Shown here piece after piece: positions 17,829 through 26,123 of a DNA stretch of 64,000 bases (positions within the stretch are counted from its first letter, which is position 1; the number at the start of each line of letters is the position of its first letter). Under the pieces are notes generated by a model. That model worked only from the letters and a program-made list of their open reading frames with translations. It was not told the DNA's origin and searched no databases. The translations under genes and the position numbers were made by a program. This DNA comes from Hyphomicrobiales bacterium. GTDB lineage: Bacteria > Pseudomonadota > Alphaproteobacteria > Rhizobiales > Beijerinckiaceae. Where the stretch lies: positions 1 through 64,000 of the forward strand of contig JAIXSR010000116.1 of NCBI GenBank assembly GCA_027484605.1, read 5' to 3'.

Positions 17829-19214
17829 TCAGCCCGGCGAGATCATCTTTTCCGGGCGGACGATCGCGTCGAAATCATCGGCCGGGATGCCGTCCTTGAT
17901 CGCTTCCTCGCGCAGGGTGGTGCCGTTCTTGTGCGCGGTCTTGGCGATCTTGGCGGCGCGGTCATAGCCGTATTTTTCCTTGAGCGGCGTGACCAGCATC
18001 AGCGAATTGCGCAGGCCGGCCTCGATGTTGTCGAGGCGCGGCTCGATGCCGACCACGCAATTGTCGGTGAAGGAGAGGGCCGCATCGGCCAGCAGGCGGA
18101 CCGACTGGAGGAAGTTGTAGGCCATCATCGGGTTGAAGACGTTCAGCTCGAAATGGCCCTGGCTGCCGGCAAAGCCGATCGCGGCATTGTTGCCGTGGAT
18201 ATGCGCGGCGACCTGCGTCAGCGCCTCGCACTGGGTCGGGTTGACCTTGCCCGGCATGATCGACGAGCCCGGCTCGTTTTCCGGCAGGGCCAGTTCGCCG
18301 AGGCCGGCGCGCGGGCCCGAACCGAGGAAGCGGATATCGTTGGCGATCTTGAAGCAGCTCATCGCCACGGTGGTGATGGCGCCATGGGTCATGACCATCG
18401 CGTCATGCGCGGCGAGGGCCTCGAACTTGTTCGGCGCCGAGGTGAAGGGCAGCCCGGTAATGCCGGCGATCTTCTCAGCCACCTTCTCGGCAAAGCCGAC
18501 CGGCGAGGCGAGGCCGGTGCCGACCGCCGTGCCACCCTGCGCGAGTTCCATCAGCATCGGAAGCGTCATTTCCACACGGGCAATGCCATTCTCGATCTGC
18601 TTGGCATAACCGGAAAACTCCTGGCCGAGCGTGACCGGCGTCGCATCCTGCGTATGGGTGCGGCCGATCTTGATGATATGCGCCCAGGCTTTCGCCTTGG
18701 CATCCAGCGCCCCGTGCAGGTGCCGCAGGGCCGGCAGCAGCCGTTCCACCACTTCGGCGGCGCAGGCAATGTGCATGGCCGTCGGGAAGGTGTCGTTCGA
18801 GGATTGCGACATGTTGACATGGTCATTGGGATGGACCGGCTTCTTCGAGCCCATCTCGCCACCCAGCGTCTCGATCGCCCGGTTCGAGATGACCTCGTTG
18901 GCATTCATGTTCGACTGCGTGCCCGAACCGGTCTGCCAGACCACCAGCGGGAAGTGATCGTCGAGCCTGCCGTCGATGACTTCCTGCGCGGCCTCGATGA
19001 TGATGGCGCCGAGTTTCGGATCGAGCTTGCCGAGCGCGATATTGGCCTCGGCCGCCGCGCGCTTGACGATGCCCAGCGCCTTGATGACCGGCTTGGGCTG
19101 CTTTTCCCAGCCGATCCTGAAATTGCCGAGGCTGCGTTCGGCCTGCGCACCCCAATAGGCCGCGTTATCCACCTCGATGGGGCCAAAGGTATCGGTTTCG
19201 GTGCGCGTCGCCAT
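17829..19214 (-). CDS. fumC: Class II fumarate hydratase
   Basis: Interconverts fumarate and L-malate in the citric acid cycle; iron-independent tetramer. The 461 residues fit FumC. Seen are [39 protein letters not shown], the [16 protein letters not shown] segment, and the superfamily signature [15 protein letters not shown] with the catalytic serine loop. The open frame runs upstream to 19589, but the ATG at 19214 ([15 protein letters not shown]) has AGGAGG 5 bases ahead and matches the family start. Divergent from the DUF1176-like gene. Confidence 0.96.
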   Translation of the reverse strand: MATRTETDTFGPIEVDNAAYWGAQAERSLGNFRIGWEKQPKPVIKALGIVKRAAAEANIALGKLDPKLGAIIIEAAQEVIDGRLDDHFPLVVWQTGSGTQSNMNANEVISNRAIETLGGEMGSKKPVHPNDHVNMSQSSNDTFPTAMHIACAAEVVERLLPALRHLHGALDAKAKAWAHIIKIGRTHTQDATPVTLGQEFSGYAKQIENGIARVEMTLPMLMELAQGGTAVGTGLASPVGFAEKVAEKIAGITGLPFTSAPNKFEALAAHDAMVMTHGAITTVAMSCFKIANDIRFLGSGPRAGLGELALPENEPGSSIMPGKVNPTQCEALTQVAAHIHGNNAAIGFAGSQGHFELNVFNPMMAYNFLQSVRLLADAALSFTDNCVVGIEPRLDNIEAGLRNSLMLVTPLKEKYGYDRAAKIAKTAHKNGTTLREEAIKDGIPADDFDAIVRPEKMISPG

Positions 19215-19365
19215 GATCGCCTCCTGATTGTTTTGTCGGATGGAGCGCTCGCTAACACGCGCAGGGGGCGGCTTCAACCGCGACGCAAGTCGGGTCCGCC
19301 CGCCGGCCGTTCTTTGACAGGAAAGGCCGCGCATGCGACGTTCCGATGCAAGCAGGGGCACGAGA

Positions 19366-20568
19366 ATGAGACGTTTCGGGATCGCCATCTTCCTGGCGCT
19401 GGGCTGCGGCTGGTCCACCGGACTGTCGGCGCAGAATGCTCCGCCGCCGGTGAACGAGATCGATCTCAAGCTGTTCGACAAGGCCGAGGTGGACCGGTCC
19501 AAGGGCTGCACCTTCGCCCTGTGGCAGGCCAACCGCGATCCCGAGGCCGACCGGTTCGCCTTCATCTTCACCGAACAGTTCCGGGGCACGGCCCATCAGC
19601 GCGATGCGGCGCAGATCAAGGTGGGCACCACGATCATCCCGCTGCAGCGGGTCGGGGCAGGCGGCAAGCCGGAGGGGTATGGCGTCCATCCGTTCCAGCT
19701 CTACAAGATGCCGGACGAGCAGGGTTATGTCGTTCTCGACCTCAAGCTGGAGCCCGAGCAGGGCGAGGCCGTGGAGATTTCGAGCGGCAAGCTGATGGTG
19801 ACGATGCTGGGCAAGCTCGCCTTCCGGGCCTCGGTGAAGGGCAGCGCGGGCTGCTATGGCGCGCCCTTGCCCGGACCGGCTGCCGCCGCCCCAGCGCCGG
19901 TTGCCGCCGCGCCGCAGCGGCCCGCACAACCCGCCGCGCCGAATGCCGGTGGCGGCGCCTTGACGGCCGGCACGCTCTCCCCCGGCACGGCCGCCGGCGG
20001 CAGCCTTTCCGCCAGCAGCCAGACCCGGCCTTCGCCGGGCCCGGCACCGGCCGCGCCACCCGCGCGCCCGGCGCCCGGTCCGGACATGTTCGAGCGCTAT
20101 TCGGTGCGCCAGCAGCAGGTGCCCGCGCGCTTCCTGCAGGGCATCAACCAGCGGTTCGGCTGCACCGTGCCGGCGCAGCGCAACGGCATCACAGGTTTCC
20201 AGATGTCCGAGGAATCGGCGATCTGGCAGATCCCCTGCGACCGGTTCGGCCAGAATGTCACGTCGGTTTTCGCGCTGGTCTATCTGCCGGCGCCGGACCA
20301 GCAATACGAGATCCTGGAGACGCCGTCGCCGCGCGGGCTGAACCGGAAGCTGGATTCCGGCGTGCTGATGTCGGCGCGATGGGATGTCCGGAACCGGATG
20401 GTCACGTCGCTCTATGCGGCCAGCGACAAGCAGGATTGCGGCATTTTCGAACGCTATGCCGTGACGCAGGAAGGCAAGCTCGCTTTGGTGGAATTTCGCG
20501 AGAAGACCCAGTGCGACGGCATGCCGGACCGGCCGGAGCAATGGCCGCTGCTGTTCGGCCGACGCTGA
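19366..20568 (+). CDS. Secreted protein with DUF1176-like C-terminal domain
   Basis: About 400 residues, with a signal peptide ([21 protein letters not shown], cleavage near residue 23). The N-terminal domain (about 25-165) contains two cysteines (KGCTFALW and AGCYGAP) and resembles no family I know. A linker of about 70 residues is rich in Ala, Pro and Gly. The C-terminal domain (about 230-400) has the DUF1176-like pattern: [13 protein letters not shown], then a [21 protein letters not shown] stretch and [11 protein letters not shown] ... WPLLF. The ATG at 19366 is chosen because it opens the signal peptide; a start at 19333 is possible. Function unknown, periplasmic or secreted. Convergent with sspB (9 bases between stops). 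Confidence 0.65.
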   Translation: MRRFGIAIFLALGCGWSTGLSAQNAPPPVNEIDLKLFDKAEVDRSKGCTFALWQANRDPEADRFAFIFTEQFRGTAHQRDAAQIKVGTTIIPLQRVGAGGKPEGYGVHPFQLYKMPDEQGYVVLDLKLEPEQGEAVEISSGKLMVTMLGKLAFRASVKGSAGCYGAPLPGPAAAAPAPVAAAPQRPAQPAAPNAGGGALTAGTLSPGTAAGGSLSASSQTRPSPGPAPAAPPARPAPGPDMFERYSVRQQQVPARFLQGINQRFGCTVPAQRNGITGFQMSEESAIWQIPCDRFGQNVTSVFALVYLPAPDQQYEILETPSPRGLNRKLDSGVLMSARWDVRNRMVTSLYAASDKQDCGIFERYAVTQEGKLALVEFREKTQCDGMPDRPEQWPLLFGRR

Positions 20569-20577
20569 AGCACGGGG

Positions 20578-21234
20578 TTATTTCTTTTTGCGGAAGGCCT
20601 CGAGGCTGACGACTTCCGCGCCGCCTCCGGCTGGCTTTTCGGCATCGCCGGCGGCAGGCGCAACCGGCTTGGCGCGCGATTTCCGGCCCGTCGGGACCTT
20701 CTCGACCGCTTCGGCCTGTTTCGGGTCGCCATTTTCCTGGACGGTCGAGGGATCCGGCGCGGAACGCTTGCGCGGCTTGCTGGCTTCCAGCGAGGCAATG
20801 GCCTCGAGCTGGTCCTTCACGCTCGGCTCTTCGGGGTCCTCGCCCGAATCATTGTCGGCCTGCGCCTCGTCCGGCGAGAATTTCAGCCCGAACTGCACCG
20901 AGGGATCGTAGAAGCCGGTCAGCGCCTCGTAGGGAACCAGCAGGCGCTCGGGCACACCGCCGAAGGAGAGCCCGACCTCGAAGCTGTGGTCGCCGACGAT
21001 CAGGTCCCAGAACTGGTGCTGGAGGACGATCGTCATTTCCTCGGGATATTTCTCGCGCAGGCGGGTCGAGAGCCGGACACCGGGCGCCTGCGAACGGAAG
21101 GTGATGTAGAAATGATGCTCGCCCGGCAGGCCCGCCTTAGCGGCATCCTGCAAAACCTTCCGGACGACGCCGAGCAGGGCTTCCTGCACCATGACATCGT
21201 AGCGGATCAGGTCTTCGGACGGCGTGTCGTTCAT
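20578..21234 (-). CDS. sspB: SspB-family ClpXP adaptor
   Basis: Binds the ssrA tag on proteins released from stalled ribosomes and delivers them to ClpXP. The 218-residue protein has the alphaproteobacterial SspB core in residues 1-115: IRYDVMVQEALLGVVRKVL, HFYITFRSQAPGVRLSTRLREKYPEEMTIVLQHQFWDL, and VPERLLVPYEALTGFYDPSVQFGLKF. The remaining half is a charged, flexible tail rich in Glu, Lys and Pro that ends in VVSLEAFRKKK, likely the ClpX-docking peptide. The ATG at 21234 follows AAGGGA and starts the conserved region. The gene lies directly downstream of the permuted tmRNA on the same strand, which supports the assignment. Confidence 0.9.
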   Translation of the reverse strand: MNDTPSEDLIRYDVMVQEALLGVVRKVLQDAAKAGLPGEHHFYITFRSQAPGVRLSTRLREKYPEEMTIVLQHQFWDLIVGDHSFEVGLSFGGVPERLLVPYEALTGFYDPSVQFGLKFSPDEAQADNDSGEDPEEPSVKDQLEAIASLEASKPRKRSAPDPSTVQENGDPKQAEAVEKVPTGRKSRAKPVAPAAGDAEKPAGGGAEVVSLEAFRKKK

Positions 21235-21317
21235 GGGGTCCCTTGGGATCTGCAACCGGATACTGCCCTGATTCTCCGGCCGGCAGGCAAGATCGTACCG
21301 GAATTCTCAGGAAAGTG

Positions 21318-21345
21318 GCAGGCTTCTGTTGCCAGGCGCCTGCCG
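21318..21345 (-). other. GC hairpin at the 3' side of the tmRNA coding piece
   Basis: GGCAGGC and GCCTGCC pair across a 14-base loop (21318-21345) between the tmRNA coding piece and sspB. No T run follows. It may be a processing signal or a weak terminator for ssrA. Confidence 0.35.
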
Positions 21346-21635
21346 GCCCCGCCCTACGGTGCTACCCGCAAGGACTTAGGTTCGGCATTCCAAACCGCGT
21401 TACGCGGCCTGGGCAACCGGAGCATAGTTGTCATTCGCAACTATAGGTTTGACCCGATAACGGCGGTATCATGCCGAGCAAAAGTCCACCCTTTACGCCC
21501 TCGTCGATCCTGTTTCGCCCCCGCCTCAAGGTCGCTTGCGGCCCTGAGGTGGAGGCGCCGGGTACCGCCCCCGGGTCCGATGGGTTTATTACGACGGCCG
21601 TTTATCGCCATAGTCGCCACGAGGACGACCCGCTC
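21340..21635 (-). ncRNA. ssrA: Circularly permuted two-piece tmRNA
   Basis: Rescues stalled ribosomes and tags the unfinished protein. Read on the minus strand, the order is permuted: the acceptor piece comes first and ends at about 21548 with CGCCTCC-ACC; a short spacer (21523-21547) follows; the coding piece begins at 21522 with GGGGGCGAAACAGGATCGACG. The two ends pair as a 7-bp acceptor stem (GGGGGCG with CGCCTCC, one G-T pair). A 5-bp stem CCGGG/CCCGG stands where the T arm should be. The tag frame (21438 to 21400) reads ANDNYAPVAQAA then TAA, inside a GCCGCG/CGCGGT hairpin. The DNA encodes ACCT, so CCA is probably completed afterwards. Both outer ends are approximate. Confidence 0.88.
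21400..21438 (-). other. tmRNA tag reading frame
   Basis: Twelve codons and a UAA stop: ANDNYAPVAQAA. With the alanine carried by tmRNA the added peptide would be AANDNYAPVAQAA. The start AANDNY agrees with SspB-binding tags, and the Ala-Ala end with ClpX recognition. Confidence 0.88.
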
Positions 21636-21823
21636 AATATAGGGGTGTTGCGTGCCGAAATGAAGGGATAAACGCACAAACTTCCCGATCGCGTCATTTC
21701 CGGGAGGAGCAGTGGATTTTCTCGGAAATCCGGTGGCATTCCGCGCGGAATCGTGATCCATTTGGCCCTGCAGCCGTGCCCGCGGGGCCGGCTCCCGATG
21801 AAGTCGTGTGGGAGGGAACGTGC

Positions 21824-22144
21824 ATGGATCATCTTGCAGATGTGAAGAAATACACCGCCAAGGTGGATGAGGCCGCCGTCACCGGCATGGCCAAGACCTA
21901 TGCGCTCGTGATGAGCAAGCCGGATACGCGTTATGTCGCCGCCTCCGACCCGGAAGAGGTCAAGCGCGTGGTCGAGAACTTCTGCAAGAAGAAGCTGGGC
22001 CGCAAGGAAAGCGATGCCGACCTGACCGCCGTGGTCAAGGCGCAATGCGAGAAGATGAAGGCGGACCGCACGAAGTCGCGCATCACCGTCTATTATCTCA
22101 TCGCGGAGCATTTCAAGCAGCTCTCGATGTTCCACCCGAAGTGA
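21824..22144 (+). CDS. DUF2853 family protein
   Basis: A 106-residue soluble helical protein matching the DUF2853 pattern over its length: MDHLADVKKYTAKVDEAAVTGMAKTY at the start, then RYVAASDPEEVKRVVENFCKKKLG, and CEKMKADRTKSRITVYYLIAEHFKQLSMF. No reaction is known for this family. The ATG at 21824 is chosen over 21776 because GGAGGG lies upstream and the family starts here. It is a single gene between the tmRNA locus, transcribed the other way, and thyA, ended by a strong terminator. Confidence 0.82.
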   Translation: MDHLADVKKYTAKVDEAAVTGMAKTYALVMSKPDTRYVAASDPEEVKRVVENFCKKKLGRKESDADLTAVVKAQCEKMKADRTKSRITVYYLIAEHFKQLSMFHPK

Positions 22145-22194
22145 CATCCCGCTGATGCCGGCCCGGCGCCCGGGAGGCGCCGGAGCAGGTTGTG

Positions 22195-22220
22195 AATGGC
22201 CGGTTCCGACCGGCCATTTT
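22195..22220 (+). terminator. Intrinsic terminator after the DUF2853 gene
   Basis: A 10-bp perfect stem AATGGCCGGT / ACCGGCCATT with TCCG loop, running into TTTT (22217-22220). It separates the DUF2853 gene from thyA. Confidence 0.8.
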
Positions 22221-22267
22221 CATCATGAAAAGCCGGTGGCCACCGCTACCCAGCCGCGAATATCGCC

Positions 22268-23062
22268 ATGCAGAACTATCTTGATCTGATGCAGCGCGTC
22301 CTCGACGAGGGCGTGCCCAAGCAGGACCGGACCGGGACAGGCACCCTGTCGCTTTTCGGCGCGCAACTGCGCTTCAACCTGGCGGATGGGTTCCCGCTCG
22401 TCACCACCAAGAAGGTGCACCTGAAATCGATCATCCACGAGCTGATCTGGTTCCTCGCCGGGGATACCAACATCAAGTATCTCAAGGATCATGGCGTTTC
22501 GATCTGGGATGAATGGGCCGACGATCAGGGCGATCTCGGGCCCGTCTACGGGCGGCAATGGCGCAGCTGGGCCCGGCCGGATGGCGGCGTGGTCGACCAG
22601 ATCGCCGAGTTGCTCGTCGAGATCCGCCGCAATCCGGATTCCCGCCGGCTGATCGTCTCGGCCTGGAACCCGGCCGATATTCCCGACATGGCGCTGGCCC
22701 CGTGCCATTGCCTGTTCCAGTTCCATGTGGCGGCGGGGCGCCTGTCCTGCCAGCTCTACCAGCGCTCGGCCGATCTCTTCCTCGGCGTGCCCTTCAACAT
22801 CGCCTCCTATGCGCTGCTGACGCATATGGTTGCGCAGGTCACGGGGCTGAAGCCGGGCGATTTTGTCCATTCGTTCGGCGATGTGCATCTCTATTCCAAC
22901 CATCTCGAACAGGCCCGCCTGCAGCTGACGCGGCAGCCGCGCCCGCTGCCGGTGCTGAAGCTCAACCCTGCGGTGACGGATCTCTTCGCCTTCCGGTTCG
23001 AGGACATCGCCATCGAGGGCTATGACCCGCACCCCGCCATCAAGGCACCGGTCGCAGTGTGA
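22268..23062 (+). CDS. thyA: Thymidylate synthase
   Basis: Makes dTMP from dUMP using methylenetetrahydrofolate. It is 264 residues, the same length as the E. coli enzyme. Visible are [18 protein letters not shown], the [14 protein letters not shown] segment, [11 protein letters not shown], the active-site cysteine in [11 protein letters not shown], the [19 protein letters not shown] block and the dUMP-binding [10 protein letters not shown]. It forms an operon with folA, whose start codon lies within the thyA stop (TGATG), so dTMP synthesis and recycling of the dihydrofolate it generates are coupled. Confidence 0.97.
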   Translation: MQNYLDLMQRVLDEGVPKQDRTGTGTLSLFGAQLRFNLADGFPLVTTKKVHLKSIIHELIWFLAGDTNIKYLKDHGVSIWDEWADDQGDLGPVYGRQWRSWARPDGGVVDQIAELLVEIRRNPDSRRLIVSAWNPADIPDMALAPCHCLFQFHVAAGRLSCQLYQRSADLFLGVPFNIASYALLTHMVAQVTGLKPGDFVHSFGDVHLYSNHLEQARLQLTRQPRPLPVLKLNPAVTDLFAFRFEDIAIEGYDPHPAIKAPVAV

Positions 23063-23595
23063 TGGCGGATTCCCCCGTTTCCGGGCCGGGTGGCCGGATC
23101 GTGATCGTGGCGGCCGTCGCACGCAATGGCGTGATCGGACGCGAGAACCGCCTGCTCTGGCGGCTGAAGACCGACATGAGGCATTTCCGCGCGCTTACGA
23201 TGGGCCGGCCGATCCTGATGGGCCGGAAAACCTTCGATTCGATCGGCAAGCCGCTGCCGGGCCGTCATTCCGTGGTGATCACCCGGGATCCCGGCTGGTC
23301 GCATGAGGGCGTTGCCGTGGCGCATGATCCGGAGGCCGGGCTGGCCCTGGCCCGCGCGCTGGCGGCCCGGCATGGCCAGGATGAGGTGATCATCGGCGGC
23401 GGAAGCGAGATCTACCGTCACTTCATGCCCCTGGCCGACCGCCTGGAGATCACCGAGGTCGAGCTGGCGCCGGAGGGCGATGCCCTGTTTCCGCGCATCG
23501 ATCCGCAGATCTGGCGGGAGACCAGCCGGCAATCCTTCACCAAAAATGCCGATGACGAAGCAGAGTTTCGCTTCGTTTCCTACCTTCGGCGTTGA
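23062..23595 (+). CDS. folA: Dihydrofolate reductase
   Basis: Reduces dihydrofolate to tetrahydrofolate with NADPH, regenerating the cofactor consumed by ThyA. It is a 177-residue protein with the DHFR hallmarks: IVAAVARNGVIGRENRLLWRLKTDMRHFRALTMG (the LLW-x-L-xxD/E active-site region), PILMGRKTFDSIGKPLPGRHSVVITR, and the NADPH loop VIIGGGSEIYRHFMPLADRL. The ATG at 23062 overlaps the thyA stop by one base; a GTG at 23059 in frame is an alternative start. The pair is followed directly by the hflK-hflC genes. Confidence 0.96.
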   Translation: MADSPVSGPGGRIVIVAAVARNGVIGRENRLLWRLKTDMRHFRALTMGRPILMGRKTFDSIGKPLPGRHSVVITRDPGWSHEGVAVAHDPEAGLALARALAARHGQDEVIIGGGSEIYRHFMPLADRLEITEVELAPEGDALFPRIDPQIWRETSRQSFTKNADDEAEFRFVSYLRR

Positions 23596-23661
23596 CCTTC
23601 GCGTGGTGAAGACCCAAATGAACACCGTCAAGAACGGGAATGGCCGGAGAAAAAGCGCTTC

Positions 23662-24798
23662 ATGAGTAACGGACCCTGGCAGCCAAGGGGGCAAGGCCCC
23701 CGCAACCCAAACCCATGGGGCTCCGGTCCCTCGGGCGGCGGCGGACGTGAGCCACCGGATCTCGAAGACATCCTCCGGCGGAGCCAGGACAAGCTGCGCC
23801 GCGTGCTGCCCGGTGGCGGCGGCGGCGATGGCGGCGGGCTTTCCAAGCTCGGCGCGGTCGGCATTGCCTTCCTTGGCCTGCTGGCGATTGTCGGCTGGCT
23901 GCTGACCGGCTTCTACACGGTCCGGCCCAACGAGATGGGCATCGAGCGCGTCTTCGGCCGCTTCGCCGCGATCACGGCGCCGGGCCTGAACTGGAACTGG
24001 CCCTATCCGATCGGCCGGATCGACAAGCCGACCATCGGTGTCCAGACGATCGAGGTCGGCCTGCGCAGCGGTGCCGGCCCGCGTGGCGGCGTCCGGGATA
24101 TCCGCGAGGAAAGCCTGATGCTGACCGGCGACGAGAATATCGTCGACGTCGATTTCTCGGTGCTCTGGCTGGTGGATGCCCGCCGGCCCCAGGATTTCGT
24201 GTTCAACCTGCGCAGCCCGGAAGCCACGGTGAAGGCCGTGGCGGAAAGCGCCATGCGCGAGATTGTCGGGCGGCGGGACATCCAGCCGATCCTGACCGGC
24301 GCCCGCCTCGAGATCGAGCGCGCGGTGCAGGAACTCATGCAGAAGACGCTCAACGCCTATGGCGCGGGCATCATCGTGCAGCAGGTCCAGCTGATGAAGG
24401 TTGACCCGCCCAGCGAGGTCATCGATGCCTTCCGCGACGTCCAGGCGGCCCGCGCCGACCAGGAGCGTGCGCAGAACGAAGCCCAGACCTATGCCAACAA
24501 GGTCATCCCGGAAGCGCGCGGTGAGGCCTCGCGCATCACCCAGCGGGCCGAGGCGGAACGCGAGCGCATGATCGCGGATGCCCGCGGTGAGGCGGCGCGC
24601 TTCATCTCGATCCTGGACGAATACAAGAAGGCGCCGGAAATCACACGGCAGCGTCTCTATCTGGAATCCATCGAACGGATCTATGGTGGCATGGACAAGA
24701 TCATCATCGACCAGGGCAAGCAGCAGAACGGCGTTGTGCCGCTCCTGCCGCTGAATGACCTGATGAAGCGCGGCACGACCGGGCAGGAGAAACGCTGA
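23662..24798 (+). CDS. hflK: HflK, subunit of the membrane FtsH-regulating complex
   Basis: An SPFH/prohibitin-family protein that with HflC forms a large periplasmic-side cage around the FtsH protease. It is 378 residues: a Gly/Pro-rich cytoplasmic N terminus (SNGPWQPRGQGPRNPNPWGS), one membrane segment at about 58-80 (LGAVGIAFLGLLAIVGWLLTGFY), then the band 7 domain (VRPNEMGIERVFGRFAAITAPGLNWNWPYPI) and a helical coiled-coil region with QAARADQERAQNEAQTYANK. The stop overlaps the hflC ATG by one base. The order hflK-hflC-DUF2065-degP is a familiar alphaproteobacterial unit. Confidence 0.95.
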   Translation: MSNGPWQPRGQGPRNPNPWGSGPSGGGGREPPDLEDILRRSQDKLRRVLPGGGGGDGGGLSKLGAVGIAFLGLLAIVGWLLTGFYTVRPNEMGIERVFGRFAAITAPGLNWNWPYPIGRIDKPTIGVQTIEVGLRSGAGPRGGVRDIREESLMLTGDENIVDVDFSVLWLVDARRPQDFVFNLRSPEATVKAVAESAMREIVGRRDIQPILTGARLEIERAVQELMQKTLNAYGAGIIVQQVQLMKVDPPSEVIDAFRDVQAARADQERAQNEAQTYANKVIPEARGEASRITQRAEAERERMIADARGEAARFISILDEYKKAPEITRQRLYLESIERIYGGMDKIIIDQGKQQNGVVPLLPLNDLMKRGTTGQEKR

Positions 24799-25673
24799 TG
24801 ATCCGGTCCGCTCTCGCCTTCATCCTGGCCGGCCTCGTCGTTGTCGGTGGCTCGGCCCTCTTCGTCGTGGACCAGACCGAGCAGGTGATTGTCACCCAGT
24901 TCGGCCAGCCTCGGCGCGTCATCACCACGCCGGGCCTCAATGTGAAAATGCCCTTCATCCAGAATGTCATCTCGATGGACCGGCGCACCCTTGATCTCGA
25001 GACGCCTTCGGTCGAGGCCATCACCTCGGACCAGAAGCGCCTCGTGGTCGATACTTTCGCGCGTTACAGGATCGACAATCCGCTGCGCTTCTTCCAGGCA
25101 ACCGGCGGTTCGATGCTGCGGGGCAACCAGCAGCTCGGCACCTTCATGGATGCGGCCCTGCGGCGCGTGCTCGGCGAATCGACCTTCCAGCTTGTCGTCA
25201 AGGATGACCGGCAGGGCCTGATCACGCGCATCCGCGACCAGGTCAATGTCGAGGCGCAGGCCCTGGGCGTGTCCATCGTCGATATCCGGATCCGCCGTGC
25301 CGACCTGCCGGAGCAGAACAGCCAGGCGGTGTTCCGCCGGATGCAGACCGAACGCCAGCGCGAAGCCGCCGAGCTCCGCGCGCAGGGTACGGAAATCTCC
25401 GACCGGATCCGCGCGCAGGCTGACAGGACCGTCACGGTCACCAAGGCCGAGGCGGACCGGCAGGCCCGCGAGGCGCTCGGCAAGGGCGAAGCGGAACGGA
25501 CCCGGCTTCTGGCCGATTCCTACAACCGCGACGCCGAGTTCTTCGCCTTCTACCGGTCGATGCAGGCTTACGAGGCGGGGCTGAAATCGGGCGATACGCG
25601 GCTGGTGATCACGCCGGACAGCGAGTTCTTCAAATATCTGAACAGCCCCTCCGGCGGCGTCCGCGACAAATGA
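24798..25673 (+). CDS. hflC: HflC, partner of HflK
   Basis: An SPFH-family protein of 291 residues with an N-terminal membrane anchor (RSALAFILAGLVVVGGSALFVV), then DQTEQVIVTQFGQPRRVITTPGLNVKMPFIQNV of the band 7 domain and the long Arg/Glu/Ala helical part (RMQTERQREAAELRAQGTE). Together with HflK it controls access of membrane proteins to FtsH. Its ATG overlaps the hflK stop, pointing to coupled translation and equal stoichiometry. A GC hairpin lies just after the stop. Confidence 0.95.
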   Translation: MIRSALAFILAGLVVVGGSALFVVDQTEQVIVTQFGQPRRVITTPGLNVKMPFIQNVISMDRRTLDLETPSVEAITSDQKRLVVDTFARYRIDNPLRFFQATGGSMLRGNQQLGTFMDAALRRVLGESTFQLVVKDDRQGLITRIRDQVNVEAQALGVSIVDIRIRRADLPEQNSQAVFRRMQTERQREAAELRAQGTEISDRIRAQADRTVTVTKAEADRQAREALGKGEAERTRLLADSYNRDAEFFAFYRSMQAYEAGLKSGDTRLVITPDSEFFKYLNSPSGGVRDK

Positions 25674-25679
25674 CATCGG

Positions 25680-25709
25680 AGGCCGGCGCCCGTTGCGCCG
25701 GCCTTCTTC
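25680..25709 (+). terminator. Likely terminator after hflC
   Basis: A 10-bp stem AGGCCGGCGC / GCGCCGGCCT with a 5-base loop, then TTCTTCG. The T run is broken, so read-through to the DUF2065 gene and the protease gene is possible. Confidence 0.5.
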
Positions 25710-25814
25710 GTGAAACTTGCCGTTGGTCCTCCCCGGATCAAGCAGAAGCGAGGCACGCATGGGAGCTGAATCAGGCCGGGGGCGGGTGGTCCCCAGGCCG
25801 GGCGGTGTGAGACG

Positions 25815-26021
25815 ATGAGTGAATTTCTCACGGCGCTGGCCCTGATGTTTGCGATCGAGGGATTGAGTTTCGCGGCCTTTCCGGCGGCGATGCGCAAGGC
25901 CCTCCGGGATGCCTCGGAGATGCCGGAACGGCTCCTGCGGATTCTCGGCTTTGCTGCGGCCGGCCTGGGCGTCTTCCTGGTCTGGGCCAGCAAGGGGTTC
26001 CCGGCGTTCAAGCTCTTGTGA
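25815..26021 (+). CDS. DUF2065 small membrane protein
   Basis: A 68-residue protein with two hydrophobic segments (FLTALALMFAIEGLSFAAF and ILGFAAAGLGVFLVWA) around a short basic/acidic loop with MPERLLRILG, the DUF2065 layout. Function unknown; it is conserved between hflC and degP in alphaproteobacteria, which suggests a role in membrane protein quality control, but this rests on position only. The ATG follows GTGAGACG, a weak ribosome-binding site. Confidence 0.82.
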   Translation: MSEFLTALALMFAIEGLSFAAFPAAMRKALRDASEMPERLLRILGFAAAGLGVFLVWASKGFPAFKLL

Positions 26022-26123
26022 TTGCAGAAAAAAGCGAGATTTGTGTCGCGTTTGTGCCGCAATTGGACCGTTTGAAAAGAACCATCGCGGGCGGCGATGG
26101 CATGGAAAAGAACGAGGGTCATG

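Noticed and set aside
21471-21671. 66-codon plus-strand frame
   Set aside because: Lies opposite the permuted tmRNA gene and is explained by it.
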